A DNA stretch of 64,000 bases from Nitrospira moscoviensis (GCF_001273775.1 NZ_CP011801.1:558001-622000); one strand, 5' to 3'; counted from the first letter of the stretch, positions 1 through 8,908 are shown. Numbers and translations: made by a program. Notes: generated by a model not told the origin, from the sequence alone.

Positions 1-90
1 CGGTCGGCCTCCCGCACCGGCTACGGCGATTTCGGCGTCAATCGGAAGCGGATGGAAGAGATCCGGGCCTTGGCGGAAGGCAAGCTCTAG
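1..90 (+). CDS. 3' fragment of an unidentified gene
   Basis: The window opens inside an open frame that ends with TAG at 88-90. Only 29 C-terminal residues are visible (RSASRTGYG... ending EGKL). The last part looks like a charged amphipathic helix. No family can be assigned from so little sequence. The flavin reductase gene starts 65 bp downstream on the same strand, so the two may be co-transcribed, but that is inference. Confidence 0.5.
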   Translation, partial: RSASRTGYGDFGVNRKRMEEIRALAEGKL

Positions 91-155
91 CGCCTCATGG
101 AGGCGGCCCATATGTTACGGTAAAGGGAGTCCGGAAATCCCGGAGCCACTCCCCC

Positions 156-866
156 ATGGCAGTCGATACCTACCACGCCCACGTCAGCCGCATTCGTGAT
201 CTCACACATGACGTCCGCGAGCTGGATCTGACGCTTGAGCATCCGCGCACCATGGCCTTCAAGGCCGGGCAATTCATCTCGTTCGAGGTCCCCAAAGAAG
301 GCATGCCCGTTCCCGTCACGCGCCCCTATTCGATCGCCTCACCCCCGTCCATCAGCGATCGCATCACGCTGCTCTTCAATTTGGTCGAGGGCGGGCCTGG
401 CTCGACGTACCTCTATCGTCTCAAGGAGCGAGACGCGGTGATCTTCAAGGGCCCGGCCGGCTCGTTCTTCCTCCGCGAGGATCCCGCCAAACACCTCCTG
501 TTCGTCGCCACGGGAACGGGCATCGCGCCTTTTCGCTCGATGTTGCTCACGCAGTTCGAGCGTAAGACCGGCCAACCAGTGACCCTGTTTTGGGGACTCC
601 GCTATGAGCGGGATCTCTACTATCAGGATGAATTGGCGGACTGGACCGCGCGCTATCCGGCCTTCAGCTTCGTGACCACCCTCTCTCAGCCGGGGTCCGA
701 ATGGCCGGGAGCCAAAGGGCGGGTGACCGCGCTGGTGGAGGAGCGGGTCACGTCGGTCCGGGATCTAGCCGTCTACCTTTGCGGCAACGGGGCAATGATC
801 AAAGACGTGACGGCGCTCATTCAACGTAAAGGATTGTGTCCGATCTACCGAGAAAAGTATTACTGA
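156..866 (+). CDS. FAD/NAD(P)-binding oxidoreductase, ferredoxin-NADP reductase family
   Basis: A 236-residue cytosolic flavoenzyme expected to move electrons between NAD(P)H and a ferredoxin- or flavodoxin-type partner through FAD. The N-terminal half is the FAD-binding barrel with the flavin motif RPYS at residues 56-59. The C-terminal half is the nucleotide-binding domain with GTGIAP at about 120-125 and a CGNG motif near residue 210. The protein ends in YREKYY, and an aromatic C-terminus is usual for proteins that stack on the flavin. Length fits the short single-chain FNR-like family without a fused ferredoxin domain. The ATG at 156 starts directly before the conserved barrel. The physiological partner cannot be read from the sequence; hydroxylase or dioxygenase reductase subunits have the same fold. 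Confidence 0.85.
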   Translation: MAVDTYHAHVSRIRDLTHDVRELDLTLEHPRTMAFKAGQFISFEVPKEGMPVPVTRPYSIASPPSISDRITLLFNLVEGGPGSTYLYRLKERDAVIFKGPAGSFFLREDPAKHLLFVATGTGIAPFRSMLLTQFERKTGQPVTLFWGLRYERDLYYQDELADWTARYPAFSFVTTLSQPGSEWPGAKGRVTALVEERVTSVRDLAVYLCGNGAMIKDVTALIQRKGLCPIYREKYY

Positions 867-870
867 GCCG

Positions 871-1059
871 TTAATGCTTCGCAGGAGCCGGCTTCGGTCC
901 CAGCCTGGTCGTGTGCTGGAAGATGCACTTGGGGCAGGTGTAGTGGATGAACTGCCGGCCGCCGACCAGCCGCTTCTTCATGGGGACCTTGCACCAGGTG
1001 CAAAGCCGATCGGGGAGGGAATCGATCGCGGGGTCCGACGTACTCGTCATGGCGGGCAT
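871..1059 (-). CDS. small zinc-ribbon protein
   Basis: A 62-residue protein convergent with the flavin reductase, 4 bp away. It carries two CxxC knuckles, CTWC (about residues 20-23) and CPKC (about 42-45), separated by a basic stretch with aromatic residues. This is a single treble-clef or zinc-ribbon finger. The ends are proline- and charge-rich and probably disordered. A GGAG-like ribosome site lies just upstream of the ATG, with short spacing. A TTGACA hexamer on this strand at 1081-1086 could be the -35, but I see no good -10. Function is unknown; such proteins often bind nucleic acid or a protein partner. Confidence 0.6.
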   Translation of the reverse strand: MPAMTSTSDPAIDSLPDRLCTWCKVPMKKRLVGGRQFIHYTCPKCIFQHTTRLGPKPAPAKH

Positions 1060-1240
1060 TTTCTCCGAGGCCGGTAAACCTTGTCAACCAAGCGGGGACG
1101 ATGAAACGCCGCAGCCGGCGTGCTTCCGCGGCGTGAAATTTTTTTCGGGAGCGGGCCCCGTTTCAAAAAAATCGTGGTATAGTCCGTCGCAAGTCGGCAG
1201 TCGGTTCCTTCACCCTCTCACAGAAAGGCGCACCCACTCT

Positions 1241-1681
1241 ATGAGCATCTCGGCTGGTTCCGAGTCCACCATCTTACCAACGAGCGCCCCAGGGGCCTCT
1301 TCGCTCCCCGTCCAAGACATGGTAGGGGAGGGAAAAGCCTGGGGACTTTGCACCGCCGTCGACCTTCAAGATTGCAATCCCGACCTGATCCGTGATGCCG
1401 ACCATATCAAGCGCTATGTCGTCGAGCTCTGCGAGCTGATCGGCATGCACCGCTTCGGCGAGTGTCAGGTCGTCAATTTCGGCGAGGGGCGCGTCGCGGG
1501 CTACTCGATGGTCCAGCTGATTTCCACGTCATTGATCAGCGGCCATTTCGCCAACGACACCAACAACGCCTATCTCGATATCTTCAGCTGCAAAGGGTAC
1601 GATCCCGCCGTCGTGGAATCCTTTTCAAAGAAATTCTTCGGCGCGCGGCGGAGCATGGCCACCGCCACGCTCCGGTATTAG
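1241..1681 (+). CDS. SpeD-like pyruvoyl-dependent decarboxylase homologue
   Basis: A 146-residue protein with the AdoMet decarboxylase (SpeD class 1b) pattern after a non-conserved leader of about 33 residues. Bacterial SpeD self-cleaves before Ser63 to make a pyruvoyl cofactor and uses His68 and Cys83. Here Ser97, His102 and Cys117 keep exactly the same spacing (+5, +20), so an active pyruvoyl enzyme is plausible. The flanking signature differs: family ESHLTIHTWPE reads TSLISGHFAND here, so the residue before the cleavage site is Thr rather than Glu. The substrate may therefore not be AdoMet; some SpeD homologues are known to act on arginine or ornithine. No spermidine synthase gene is adjacent. 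The ATG at 1241 is chosen because the longer upstream frame crosses an A/T-rich inverted repeat and shows no conservation. Confidence 0.7.
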   Translation: MSISAGSESTILPTSAPGASSLPVQDMVGEGKAWGLCTAVDLQDCNPDLIRDADHIKRYVVELCELIGMHRFGECQVVNFGEGRVAGYSMVQLISTSLISGHFANDTNNAYLDIFSCKGYDPAVVESFSKKFFGARRSMATATLRY

Positions 1682-1760
1682 CGGGTCCCGTCTTGCTTCT
1701 GCATGGGGACTGCGGGCAGTGGTCCCCATGCATCGACGCAGGTACGGGTCCCGCGCGACC

Positions 1761-2093
1761 ATGACTCCCCCCGCCCTCAAAGCCTTCTTTCAGGCGCTCC
1801 CGCGCGCGCTCGACCGGGACGCGGCCGAGGATCTCGACGCCGTGTATCAATTCGATTTGAGCGGACCGCAGGGGGGGCAGTACGTAGTGAAGATTCAAGA
1901 CGGCGCCTGTGTCGTTGAAGAAGGCCGTCACCCGGATCCGCATGTCACGCTGGCGATGGCGGGAGAGGACTGCATGAAGGTGCTGAACGGGCAACTGAGC
2001 GGCCCGTCCGTCCTGATGTCGGGCCGCCTGCGGATCACGGGCGACATCGGGCTCGCCATGCAGTTGAAGGCCCTCTTTCCGACCCTGACCTGA
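1761..2093 (+). CDS. SCP2 sterol-binding domain protein
   Basis: A protein of about 110 residues that is almost entirely one SCP2-like domain. It has an N-terminal helix pair, then the Y-x-F-x-L-x-G strand, a strand pair with the GxxxDPHVTLAMAGEDCMKVLNG pattern in pieces, and a closing LRITGDIGLAMQL...LF helix. SCP2 folds bind hydrophobic ligands such as fatty acyl or isoprenoid chains. In bacteria they occur as stand-alone cytosolic proteins of unclear role. The ATG at 1761 is preferred because the residues from the upstream candidate at 1719 (MVPMHRRRYGSRAT) are not domain-like. It lies 79 bp after the SpeD-like gene on the same strand and may share its transcript. Confidence 0.75.
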   Translation: MTPPALKAFFQALPRALDRDAAEDLDAVYQFDLSGPQGGQYVVKIQDGACVVEEGRHPDPHVTLAMAGEDCMKVLNGQLSGPSVLMSGRLRITGDIGLAMQLKALFPTLT

Positions 2094-2245
2094 CACCGTT
2101 CTCTCACTTTCCAAGCCAAAGCCTCTCCCCGAAAACCAGGGTCGAACCGGGCCTGCCTCAAGGGAATTTCCCAGTCCTGCACCCGCGGTGATCCACCTAG
2201 GGTATGGCTCAGCTGGTCAAACCCCTGACAAAGGAGACGCTCATC

Positions 2246-3764
2246 GTGGACCGATTGCCCGCTTTTCTGCTCTGTTTGGTTGTCCTGTCCTTGGTTTCCG
2301 GGACGGCCGCCCCCGGCCATGCGCGGGACACCAGGGTGGTGGTGTGGAATGGAATCGAATTGCAAGCGGTGCGCGACACCGGCATGGGACCTCCGATGAC
2401 AGCTCGCGCACTGGCGATGATGCATACGGCGATGTTCGACGCCTGGGCGGTGTACGATCCGGTGGCCGTCGGCACGATTCTTGGGGAGCAGCCTGCGAAG
2501 GCCGGTGGAAGAGCGCACCGTCCTGAACAAGGAACAGGCGGTCTCGTATGCCGCCTATCGGGTGCTGCTGGATCTCTTCCCCTCGCAATCGGCGGTCTTC
2601 CAAGCCCGGATGGCCGAGCTCGGCTACGATCCGTTCGATACCTCGCAGGACCCTGCGACGCCGCAGGGGATCGGCAACCGCGCCGCCCGGGCCCTGCTTG
2701 AGTACCGCCATCAGGACGGCTCCAATCAACTGGGAGACCTCCACCCGGGCCCTTATTCGGACTACACCGGCTATGTGCCGGTGAACGTTCCCGACACGAT
2801 CTTCGACCCGAATCGATGGCAGCCGCTCCGGGTCCCCGACGGCCGGGGCGGCTTTACGATGCAAGCGTTTCTGGCGCCCCATTGGGGGTTGGTTCTCCCG
2901 TTCGCGCTCAGCTCCGGCGGCCAATTCCGCCCGCGGCCGCCGGCCATCTATCCAACCGACGCGCAGGGCTATATCAGGCAAACCACAGAAAGCCTGGGGT
3001 ACAGCGCGGAGCTCACCGACCGGCACAAAGCCATCGCCGAGTATTGGGCGGACGGACCCTCTTCCGAAACGCCGCCCGGCCATTGGGCCTTGTTCGCCCA
3101 GGTCATCTCTCGCCGCGATGGCCACGGCTTGGACGAAGATGTCGTCCTATTTTTCGCCCTGGCGAATGCCGTGCAGGATGCCGGCATCGCCGTGTGGGAC
3201 GCGAAGCGCCATTACGATTATGTCCGGCCGATCACGGCCGTGCATTTTCTGTTTCACGATCGGTTGATCCGGGCATGGAAAGGTCCGTTTCAAGGGACTG
3301 GTTTGATCCTGGGCCAAGATTGGCGGCCGTACCAACCGGCTACCTTCGTGACGCCGCCGTTCCCCGAGTATGTGTCGGGTCACAGCGCGTTCAGCGCGGC
3401 CGCCGCGACCATCCTGCGGCTGTACACGAAGAGTCCGCGCTTCGGCCATTCAGCGACGATCCCGGCCGGCAGCAGCAAGATCGAGCCCGGCGCTGTGCCG
3501 GCCGCGGACGTGGTGCTGCGCTGGAAGACATTCAAGGAGACGGCCGACGAAGCCGGCCTTTCACGCCGGTATGGGGGGATTCATTTTGAGGATGGCGATC
3601 TGCGGGGCCGCCGCCTTGGACGGCAAGTCGCCAAGGAAGTCTGGCGGAAGGTGGCCGGGTATGTCCGCCGCAGCGGATGGGAGAAGCCGCGGGTGACGGA
3701 TTGCGATGAAGATGACGCGGAGGACAGCCGGCAGTCGGAGGGCCGGATCGATTTCTGCCGATAG
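2246..3764 (+). pseudogene. vanadium-dependent haloperoxidase / PAP2-type secreted enzyme, frameshifted
   Basis: Two overlapping frames make one protein of about 505 residues. The first starts at GTG 2246 after AAGGAG (2231-2236), with a signal peptide (hydrophobic run then AAPGHA) and the conserved start of the domain (RALAMMHTAMFDAWAVYDP). It runs out of homology at about 2476. The second frame picks up immediately at 2481 (LGSSLRRPVEERT...) and continues to 3764. The join has four bases (2477-2480) where three are expected, so one inserted base separates the halves. The second part has the phosphate/vanadate pocket: KRHYDYVRP, the PEYVSGHSAFS core, and GGIHF followed by RGRRLG. Such enzymes oxidise halides with peroxide or act as phosphatases. 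Either the gene is broken or the assembly contains an indel. Reading the real start as ATG 2204 would add 14 residues before the signal peptide. Confidence 0.8.
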
Positions 3765-3770
3765 CACGGG

Positions 3771-6700
3771 TTAGAACGCGGTAGTAGCCGGTTCGGGCAC
3801 GGGAGGTGCCGCCGGAGCGCCCTGTTCTTCCCCGAGGCTTCGCCGGAAGCGCTCCTCCAGGATGACGTACATCGTCGGAACGAGGAACAGCGTCAGCAAC
3901 GTCGAGACGCTCAAGCCGCCTACCACGGCCCGGGCCAGGGGCGCATTCGTTTCGCCGCCGGTTCCCCAGCCGACCGCCATGGGCAGCAGACCGAACACGG
4001 TGGCGAGCGAGGTCATCAAGATAGGACGCAGTCTGGTCCTGGCCGCCGTGACGACCGCCTGGTGCAGCGGCTCGCCTCTGCGGCGCAGCACGTTGGTGTA
4101 GTCGACGAGCAACACGCCGTTCGACACCACGATCCCCAGCATCATGATGATGCCCATCATCGACGTGGTCGACAGGGTGGTGTCGGTCAGGAACAGGATC
4201 AGGATGACGCCGGGGAAGCCCATCGGCACGGAAAACATGATGATGAACGGATCGATCAGGGACTTAAACTGCGCCGCCATGACCATGTAAACCAGCACGA
4301 GCGCGAGGATCGTGGCGAATTGAAGCCCCTGGAAGGTCTCCCGCTGCTGCTGGATCTGGCCGGCCAGCTTGATGCTGAAGCCGGCCGGCAGGCGCAGGTC
4401 GGCGAAGGCCGCTTCCAAATCCTGGGCGATGGCGCCCAAATCCCGGTTCACCGGATTGGCCGTGATGTGCACGACCCGCTGGAAATACTTCCGGTCGATT
4501 TTCACCGGCCCGGCGTTGAGCTTGAGCGACGCGACGTTCTTTAAGAGGACGGGCTCACCGGCTTTGGTCGTCAACAAAATGTTCTCGAGATCGGTCAGGT
4601 CTTTCCGGTGCTCCTCCGCCAACCAGGCGCTGATGTAATATTCGTTGCCGTTCTGCGGATCGGTGTAGATGATCGGATCGGTCTGGCCGTTGCCGTTGAG
4701 CGAAAACAACACGGCGTTGGCCACGTCGGTTTCGCTGATGCCGAGCAGGGCGGCCTTTTCGCGGTCGACCACCACATTGATCTCGGGATAATTCTCTTCC
4801 CGGCTCACTTCGATGTCGGCCAGGCCCGGCGTCTTGTGCATGACCTCTTCCACCTGCCTGATCGCCTGCCGCGCCTTCTCGAAGTCATAGCCGTAGATCT
4901 CCACGTCGACCGCTTTCTGCGATCCGAAACTCGTGACCCGCTTCACCAGGCCGCCTGGATCGAAAAACATGGCGACGCCGGGAAACAGCTTGAGCACTTT
5001 CGGACGAACCTCGTTCATGATCTCGACTTGACTCCGTGTCCGCTTGTCCGGCGGAACCAAATACACGGAAATGAGAGAGCTGTGTGGGCCGCTATTCGGG
5101 TTGAACAGGGAGGAGCGCCCCTGTGACAGCACCCCGGTGCTGGAGACGATCGTTTCCAATTCGTGCGGCGGGATCTGCTCCCGCAACACCCGTTCCACTT
5201 CGGCTACCTGCTGTTCGGTCTTTTCCACTCGTTGGCCCACCGGCGCCCGCAGCACGATCCGGAACTGGCTCTCGTCCGAGACCGGAAGAAACTCCGTGCC
5301 GATCAGCGGCAGCAAGGCCAGTGAGCCGACAAAGAAGGCCAGCACGGCCACGATGAAGACCTTGCGGTGCCGCAACACCCAGCGCAACGACTCCTCATAG
5401 CTGCGGTCCACTCCCTCGTACCGCCGCCGGCTCCAGTCCATCACCCGCACGAACCAGTGCGGCATCGTGCGGTGCGCCTCCTGCTCGGGCTTGAGGAATT
5501 TGTAGCAGAGAGCCGGGGTGACCGTGCGGGAGACGAAAAAGGAGGTGAAGAGCGCGATCGCGATGGTGACCGTCAACGGAATCAGCAAGAGCCGGGCGAT
5601 GCCCACGACGAAGAACATCGGCAGGAAGACGACGACGGTCGTGACGGTGGAGGCCAAGATCGGCATGGCGACTTCGCGCGCCGCGTCGAGAATGGCGGTC
5701 CAGCGGTTTCGATTCTGATTCAGGTGGCGCTGGATGTTTTCCAATTCGACGATCGAGTCGTCGACCAGGCGGCCGATGCCCAAGGCGAGGCCGCCGAGCG
5801 TAAAGACGTTCAGCGTCTGTCCGGAGAAATACAGCACGATGAAGGTGACCAGAATCGACAGCGGAATCGAGACGGAAATGATGAGCGTGCTGGTCAGATT
5901 GCGCAGAAAAATCAGGATGACCGCCGCGGCCAGGAGCGATCCGTGGAGCGCCTGCTCCACCAGATTCCTGATCGACTGCCGGATGTAGACCGACTGGTCG
6001 AACGAGATGCCGAGCTTCACGCCGGGCGGGATCCCGATCATGTTCGGCAGGGCCTTCCGCAAGGCGTCCACCACTTCCACGGTGTTGGCGATCGGCTGTT
6101 TGTTCACCCGAAGATAGACCGCCCGCGCGCCGTCGGTCCTCACGATGTTCGTCTGAATGTCGGAGGAGTCGGTGACGGTCCCGAGGTCCCGGACCCGGAC
6201 CGGGTTGCCCTGCTGGTTCACCTTGACGATGACGTCCTGGATGGGCTCGACGCTTTTGAACTGATTGTTCGTGAAGACGTTGTAATCCAAATTGCCGGCT
6301 TTCAGGTCGCCGGACGGCAAGATGAGATTGGCCGCCTTGACGGCCCGCACGACATCCAGGATCGACAGCCCCCGCGCGTTCAGCAGCGCCGGATCCAGAT
6401 TGATATTGATCTGCCGGATCTTGCCGCCTTCGACCGTCGCCGCGGCGACGTTGGCGATCTGCTCGATCTGCGGCGCGATGGTGTTATAGGCGAGATCGTA
6501 CAGGGCCCGCTCGTCGAGATCGGCGCTGGAGACGGTCACGAAGGCGACCGGGATGTTGGAGACGTCGAACTTGACGATGAAGGGCTGCAGGATGCCGGGC
6601 GGCAGGCTGTTGAGAATCTGGGTGATCCGCTGCATCACCTCCATCTGCCCGACGTTGATGTCGGCGCCCCAATTGAACCAGATCTGCACCGCACCGAGGC

Positions 6701-6959
6701 CCTGCTTGGCGAACGACTCCACATGCTCGACGTTCGACGCGGAGCTGACGGCTTTTTCGATCGGATAGACGACGCTCTGCTCGATATCGAGGGGCGGCGC
6801 GCCTTTATAAATGACGCCGACGAAGGCTACCGGCACCTGAATATTGGGGAACAGATCGACCGGCAGGCGCTGGAGCGCGGTCACGCCCAGCACGACCATG
6901 GCGAGGGACAACATGAGAATGCCGATGCGATTGCGAAGGGCGAGGAGCGTCAGCCACAT
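3771..6959 (-). CDS. RND efflux transporter permease (AcrB/HAE-1 family)
   Basis: A 1062-residue inner-membrane proton/drug antiporter and the pump subunit of a tripartite efflux system. It has the standard layout: TM1 at the N-terminus (about 10-30), a large periplasmic loop with pore and docking subdomains, TM2-6, a cytosolic helix, TM7, a second periplasmic loop, and TM8-12. The proton-relay helix is visible as GRLVDDSIVELEN, with the paired aspartates of TM4. Length matches the family. Downstream of the adaptor gene on the same strand, separated by a 77-bp gap that holds a heptad-repeat hairpin. The substrate cannot be inferred; the repressor upstream suggests induction by a small ligand. 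Its stop is 6 bp from the convergent haloperoxidase gene, with no obvious terminator between them. Confidence 0.95.
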   Translation of the reverse strand: MWLTLLALRNRIGILMLSLAMVVLGVTALQRLPVDLFPNIQVPVAFVGVIYKGAPPLDIEQSVVYPIEKAVSSASNVEHVESFAKQGLGAVQIWFNWGADINVGQMEVMQRITQILNSLPPGILQPFIVKFDVSNIPVAFVTVSSADLDERALYDLAYNTIAPQIEQIANVAAATVEGGKIRQININLDPALLNARGLSILDVVRAVKAANLILPSGDLKAGNLDYNVFTNNQFKSVEPIQDVIVKVNQQGNPVRVRDLGTVTDSSDIQTNIVRTDGARAVYLRVNKQPIANTVEVVDALRKALPNMIGIPPGVKLGISFDQSVYIRQSIRNLVEQALHGSLLAAAVILIFLRNLTSTLIISVSIPLSILVTFIVLYFSGQTLNVFTLGGLALGIGRLVDDSIVELENIQRHLNQNRNRWTAILDAAREVAMPILASTVTTVVVFLPMFFVVGIARLLLIPLTVTIAIALFTSFFVSRTVTPALCYKFLKPEQEAHRTMPHWFVRVMDWSRRRYEGVDRSYEESLRWVLRHRKVFIVAVLAFFVGSLALLPLIGTEFLPVSDESQFRIVLRAPVGQRVEKTEQQVAEVERVLREQIPPHELETIVSSTGVLSQGRSSLFNPNSGPHSSLISVYLVPPDKRTRSQVEIMNEVRPKVLKLFPGVAMFFDPGGLVKRVTSFGSQKAVDVEIYGYDFEKARQAIRQVEEVMHKTPGLADIEVSREENYPEINVVVDREKAALLGISETDVANAVLFSLNGNGQTDPIIYTDPQNGNEYYISAWLAEEHRKDLTDLENILLTTKAGEPVLLKNVASLKLNAGPVKIDRKYFQRVVHITANPVNRDLGAIAQDLEAAFADLRLPAGFSIKLAGQIQQQRETFQGLQFATILALVLVYMVMAAQFKSLIDPFIIMFSVPMGFPGVILILFLTDTTLSTTSMMGIIMMLGIVVSNGVLLVDYTNVLRRRGEPLHQAVVTAARTRLRPILMTSLATVFGLLPMAVGWGTGGETNAPLARAVVGGLSVSTLLTLFLVPTMYVILEERFRRSLGEEQGAPAAPPVPEPATTAF

Positions 6960-6970
6960 AACAGAACGTC

Positions 6971-7049
6971 ACGAGTGACGAGTGACGAGTGACGAGTGGG
7001 GAGTGATAATAGAATGACGGAATCACCCATCACCCATCACCCATCACGC
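6971..7049. repeat. heptad-repeat hairpin between adaptor and RND genes
   Basis: The left arm holds four perfect copies of ACGAGTG (6971-6998) and one variant GGGAGTG (6999-7005). The right arm holds three copies of ATCACCC (7022-7042) and one variant ATCACGC (7043-7049). The arms are near complementary, so the transcript can fold into a hairpin. The stop codon of the adaptor gene (7037-7039, minus strand) lies inside the right arm. Similar hairpins occur at 13840, 33844, 38687 and 56411. Confidence 0.85.
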
Positions 7050-8224
7050 TTCACTGCATCCAACGGTTGTACCTGCACCGGCGTGCCGTCATGGACGAGG
7101 TCCTTACCGGAGACGACGACTTGCTCGTCGCCGTGGAGGCCCTTGGTAATCTCCACCCGGTTGTCGTCGCGCAGACCGATTTCCACGTCGATGCGCTGGG
7201 CCTTGCCGTCGCGGATGACGTAGACATATTGTGTGTCTTCCAGGCGGCTCACCGCGTCGATCGGGATTTGAATCGCGTTGCGATGGGTGCCGACCAGCGC
7301 TTCGACCCGCGCGAACATCCCGCCCTTCAGCAGCCGATCGTCGTTCGGCAGATCGATTTCCACGGTCATCGTGCGGGTCGCCCGGTTGAGCGCCTGAACG
7401 ATGCGCGTGACGGTGCCTTCGAACACCCGATCCGGGTAGGCTTCGGCGCGCACCTCCGCCTTCTGGCCGATCTTCACGAGCGGAATGTCCTTTTCCACCA
7501 CTTCGATGAGGATGCGGACCGTCTTGATGTCGTGCAGGCTGAGCATGCCGCGCGACATCGTGGAGGTGCTGGCGGTCGCGCTGGTGACATAGGCGCCCGG
7601 GTCCAAGTTGCGCTCGGCGACATAGCCGGCGAACGGCGCGCGGATATACGAGTAGGCCAAGTTCGTTTCCGCCTGCGCGAGGGCCACTTCCATCTGTTTC
7701 ACCTGCGCCTGCAAAGATTCCCGCGCGGCGATCGCGCCGTCGAAATTCACCTGGGCATTGTCCAAGTCCTGCTGCGAGACGAACTGGTCCTTGATCAGCG
7801 CCTGCATGCGGTCGAGGGTCAGCTTGGCGTTCCGGACGGCCGCCTCCTGCTGCGCCACCTTGGCTTTGGCCGCCGCCAAATTGGCCTTGGCCTGATTGAC
7901 GGCGTGTTGATAATCGGTGTGGTCGATTTCCACCAACAACTGATTCGCCTTCACGAAGTCGCCCTTGTCGACGTGAATCTTGGCGATATAGCCGTCCACG
8001 CGGGAAAAGAGGTTGACGACTTGATTGGGGATGATATCGGCCGTGTACGTCAGGCGGACCTCCATGTCTTGTTTCAGGGGGGTCACCGTGCCGACCGTGA
8101 TGACCCGCGACTTTTTCTGGTCGGTCTTGGCGCCGCTGCTGAGGCGAAAGACCACCAGCGCCGTCACTGCGAAGAAGATGATCACCCCTAAAATGATGAG
8201 CGGGTGCTGCTTGAGCGGCTTCAT
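7037..8224 (-). CDS. efflux RND periplasmic adaptor subunit (membrane fusion protein)
   Basis: A 395-residue adaptor that bridges the RND pump to an outer-membrane channel. An N-terminal membrane anchor spans about residues 10-28. The two halves of the lipoyl motif flank a long alpha-helical hairpin of coiled-coil character rich in Ala, Gln and Lys: first half RVDGYIAKIHVDKGDFV near 90-107, second half near YSYIRAPFAGYVAERN. A beta-barrel domain and a membrane-proximal domain follow. The gene overlaps tetR by 4 bp (ATGA), so the two are translationally coupled. It is followed by the pump gene. No outer-membrane TolC-like gene is present in the window, so a channel must come from elsewhere. 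Confidence 0.93.
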   Translation of the reverse strand: MKPLKQHPLIILGVIIFFAVTALVVFRLSSGAKTDQKKSRVITVGTVTPLKQDMEVRLTYTADIIPNQVVNLFSRVDGYIAKIHVDKGDFVKANQLLVEIDHTDYQHAVNQAKANLAAAKAKVAQQEAAVRNAKLTLDRMQALIKDQFVSQQDLDNAQVNFDGAIAARESLQAQVKQMEVALAQAETNLAYSYIRAPFAGYVAERNLDPGAYVTSATASTSTMSRGMLSLHDIKTVRILIEVVEKDIPLVKIGQKAEVRAEAYPDRVFEGTVTRIVQALNRATRTMTVEIDLPNDDRLLKGGMFARVEALVGTHRNAIQIPIDAVSRLEDTQYVYVIRDGKAQRIDVEIGLRDDNRVEITKGLHGDEQVVVSGKDLVHDGTPVQVQPLDAVKRDG

Positions 8225-8880
8225 TGCGGTCGCCTCGCGCGCGCAGCAGCCTTGGCTCGCCGGTGTCCATGGTCGACCACCAGCCCTTGGAGGAACAGGT
8301 CCACGTAGGTCGCCACCGTCTCTTCGTGCGACCGGTGCATTGGAACGCCGAAGATTTCGTGGAGCAGGCGATGATGCACCACCATGCCGATGAAGGCGCG
8401 CGCGGCCAAGAGGGGGTCCACCGCCCGGAAGGCGCCGTCTTCGATTCTGGTTCGGATGTACGCCGCGAGATGCTCGTAAAAGACTTTGTGATGCTTGCCG
8501 AAAAACATATCCGACAGCTCGTGCCCTTCCAGGGCGCTGAACAGGAGCAGGCGCAGGAGGGTGGAATCCACGCCGGGACGGATGCGATAGCCGGCAATGA
8601 GCGCGAACACCCGCCGGTCGTCCCGCTTACGCGCCGAGTCTTCGATCGCCTCCAGCAGCTCGTTGACGGTCACTTTCTCCGCAAGGATCGCCGCATAGAG
8701 GGCATGCTTCGTCGGGAAATGCTTGAAGACCAAGGCTTCGCTGACACCCGCCGCCTTCGCGATTTCCTTCGTCGTCGTTCCGTTGAAACCCTTGCGGGCG
8801 AAGAGCGACGCGGCGGCAGCGATGAGGCTGGCTTGCCGTTCCTGGCTGGACGTCCTGGTCGGTTTCGAGGCTGTTCGCAT
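8221..8880 (-). CDS. TetR/AcrR-family transcriptional regulator
   Basis: A 219-residue repressor. The N-terminal helix-turn-helix covers about residues 15-60 (RQASLIAAAASLFARKGFNGTTTKEIAKAAGVSEALVFKHF in pieces), followed by the all-helical ligand-binding and dimerisation domain. The ATG at 8880 is chosen. The longer GTG start at 8904 would place eight extra residues inside the operator palindrome at 8881-8908. It is first in the tetR-adaptor-pump operon, the usual arrangement for an autoregulated repressor of an efflux system. The inducer is unknown. Confidence 0.92.
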   Translation of the reverse strand: MRTASKPTRTSSQERQASLIAAAASLFARKGFNGTTTKEIAKAAGVSEALVFKHFPTKHALYAAILAEKVTVNELLEAIEDSARKRDDRRVFALIAGYRIRPGVDSTLLRLLLFSALEGHELSDMFFGKHHKVFYEHLAAYIRTRIEDGAFRAVDPLLAARAFIGMVVHHRLLHEIFGVPMHRSHEETVATYVDLFLQGLVVDHGHRRAKAAARARRPQ

Positions 8881-8908
8881 CACGGTGAGTAAGTGATTAC
8901 TCACCGTG
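8881..8908. promoter_or_regulatory. TetR operator palindrome at the efflux operon start
   Basis: A perfect 12-bp inverted repeat (CACGGTGAGTAA and TTACTCACCGTG) separated by 4 bp. It abuts the ATG of tetR. A dimeric TetR-family repressor typically binds such a site. Bound here it would block the promoter or initiation region of the whole minus-strand efflux operon. The symmetry is seen directly; the binding is inference. Confidence 0.8.

Noticed and set aside
1155..1183. TATAGT (1178-1183) as a promoter for the SpeD-like gene
   Set aside because: A good -10 but no acceptable -35 at the right distance, so it was not listed as a promoter.
1241..1681. First reading of the SpeD-like protein as a dead enzyme with Thr at the Ser63 position
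   Set aside because: Shifting the alignment by one residue restores Ser97, His102 and Cys117 with exact family spacing, so inactivity is not supported.
5367..6992. Long plus-strand frame of 541 codons
   Set aside because: It is the antisense of the RND pump gene. Composition is Asp/Arg/His biased, as expected of a shadow of a G/C-rich gene, and no domain is visible.
6971..7049. Repeat array considered as a CRISPR or tandem satellite
   Set aside because: Units are 7 bp without spacers and form facing arms; no cas genes are present. Best described as a hairpin of heptads.
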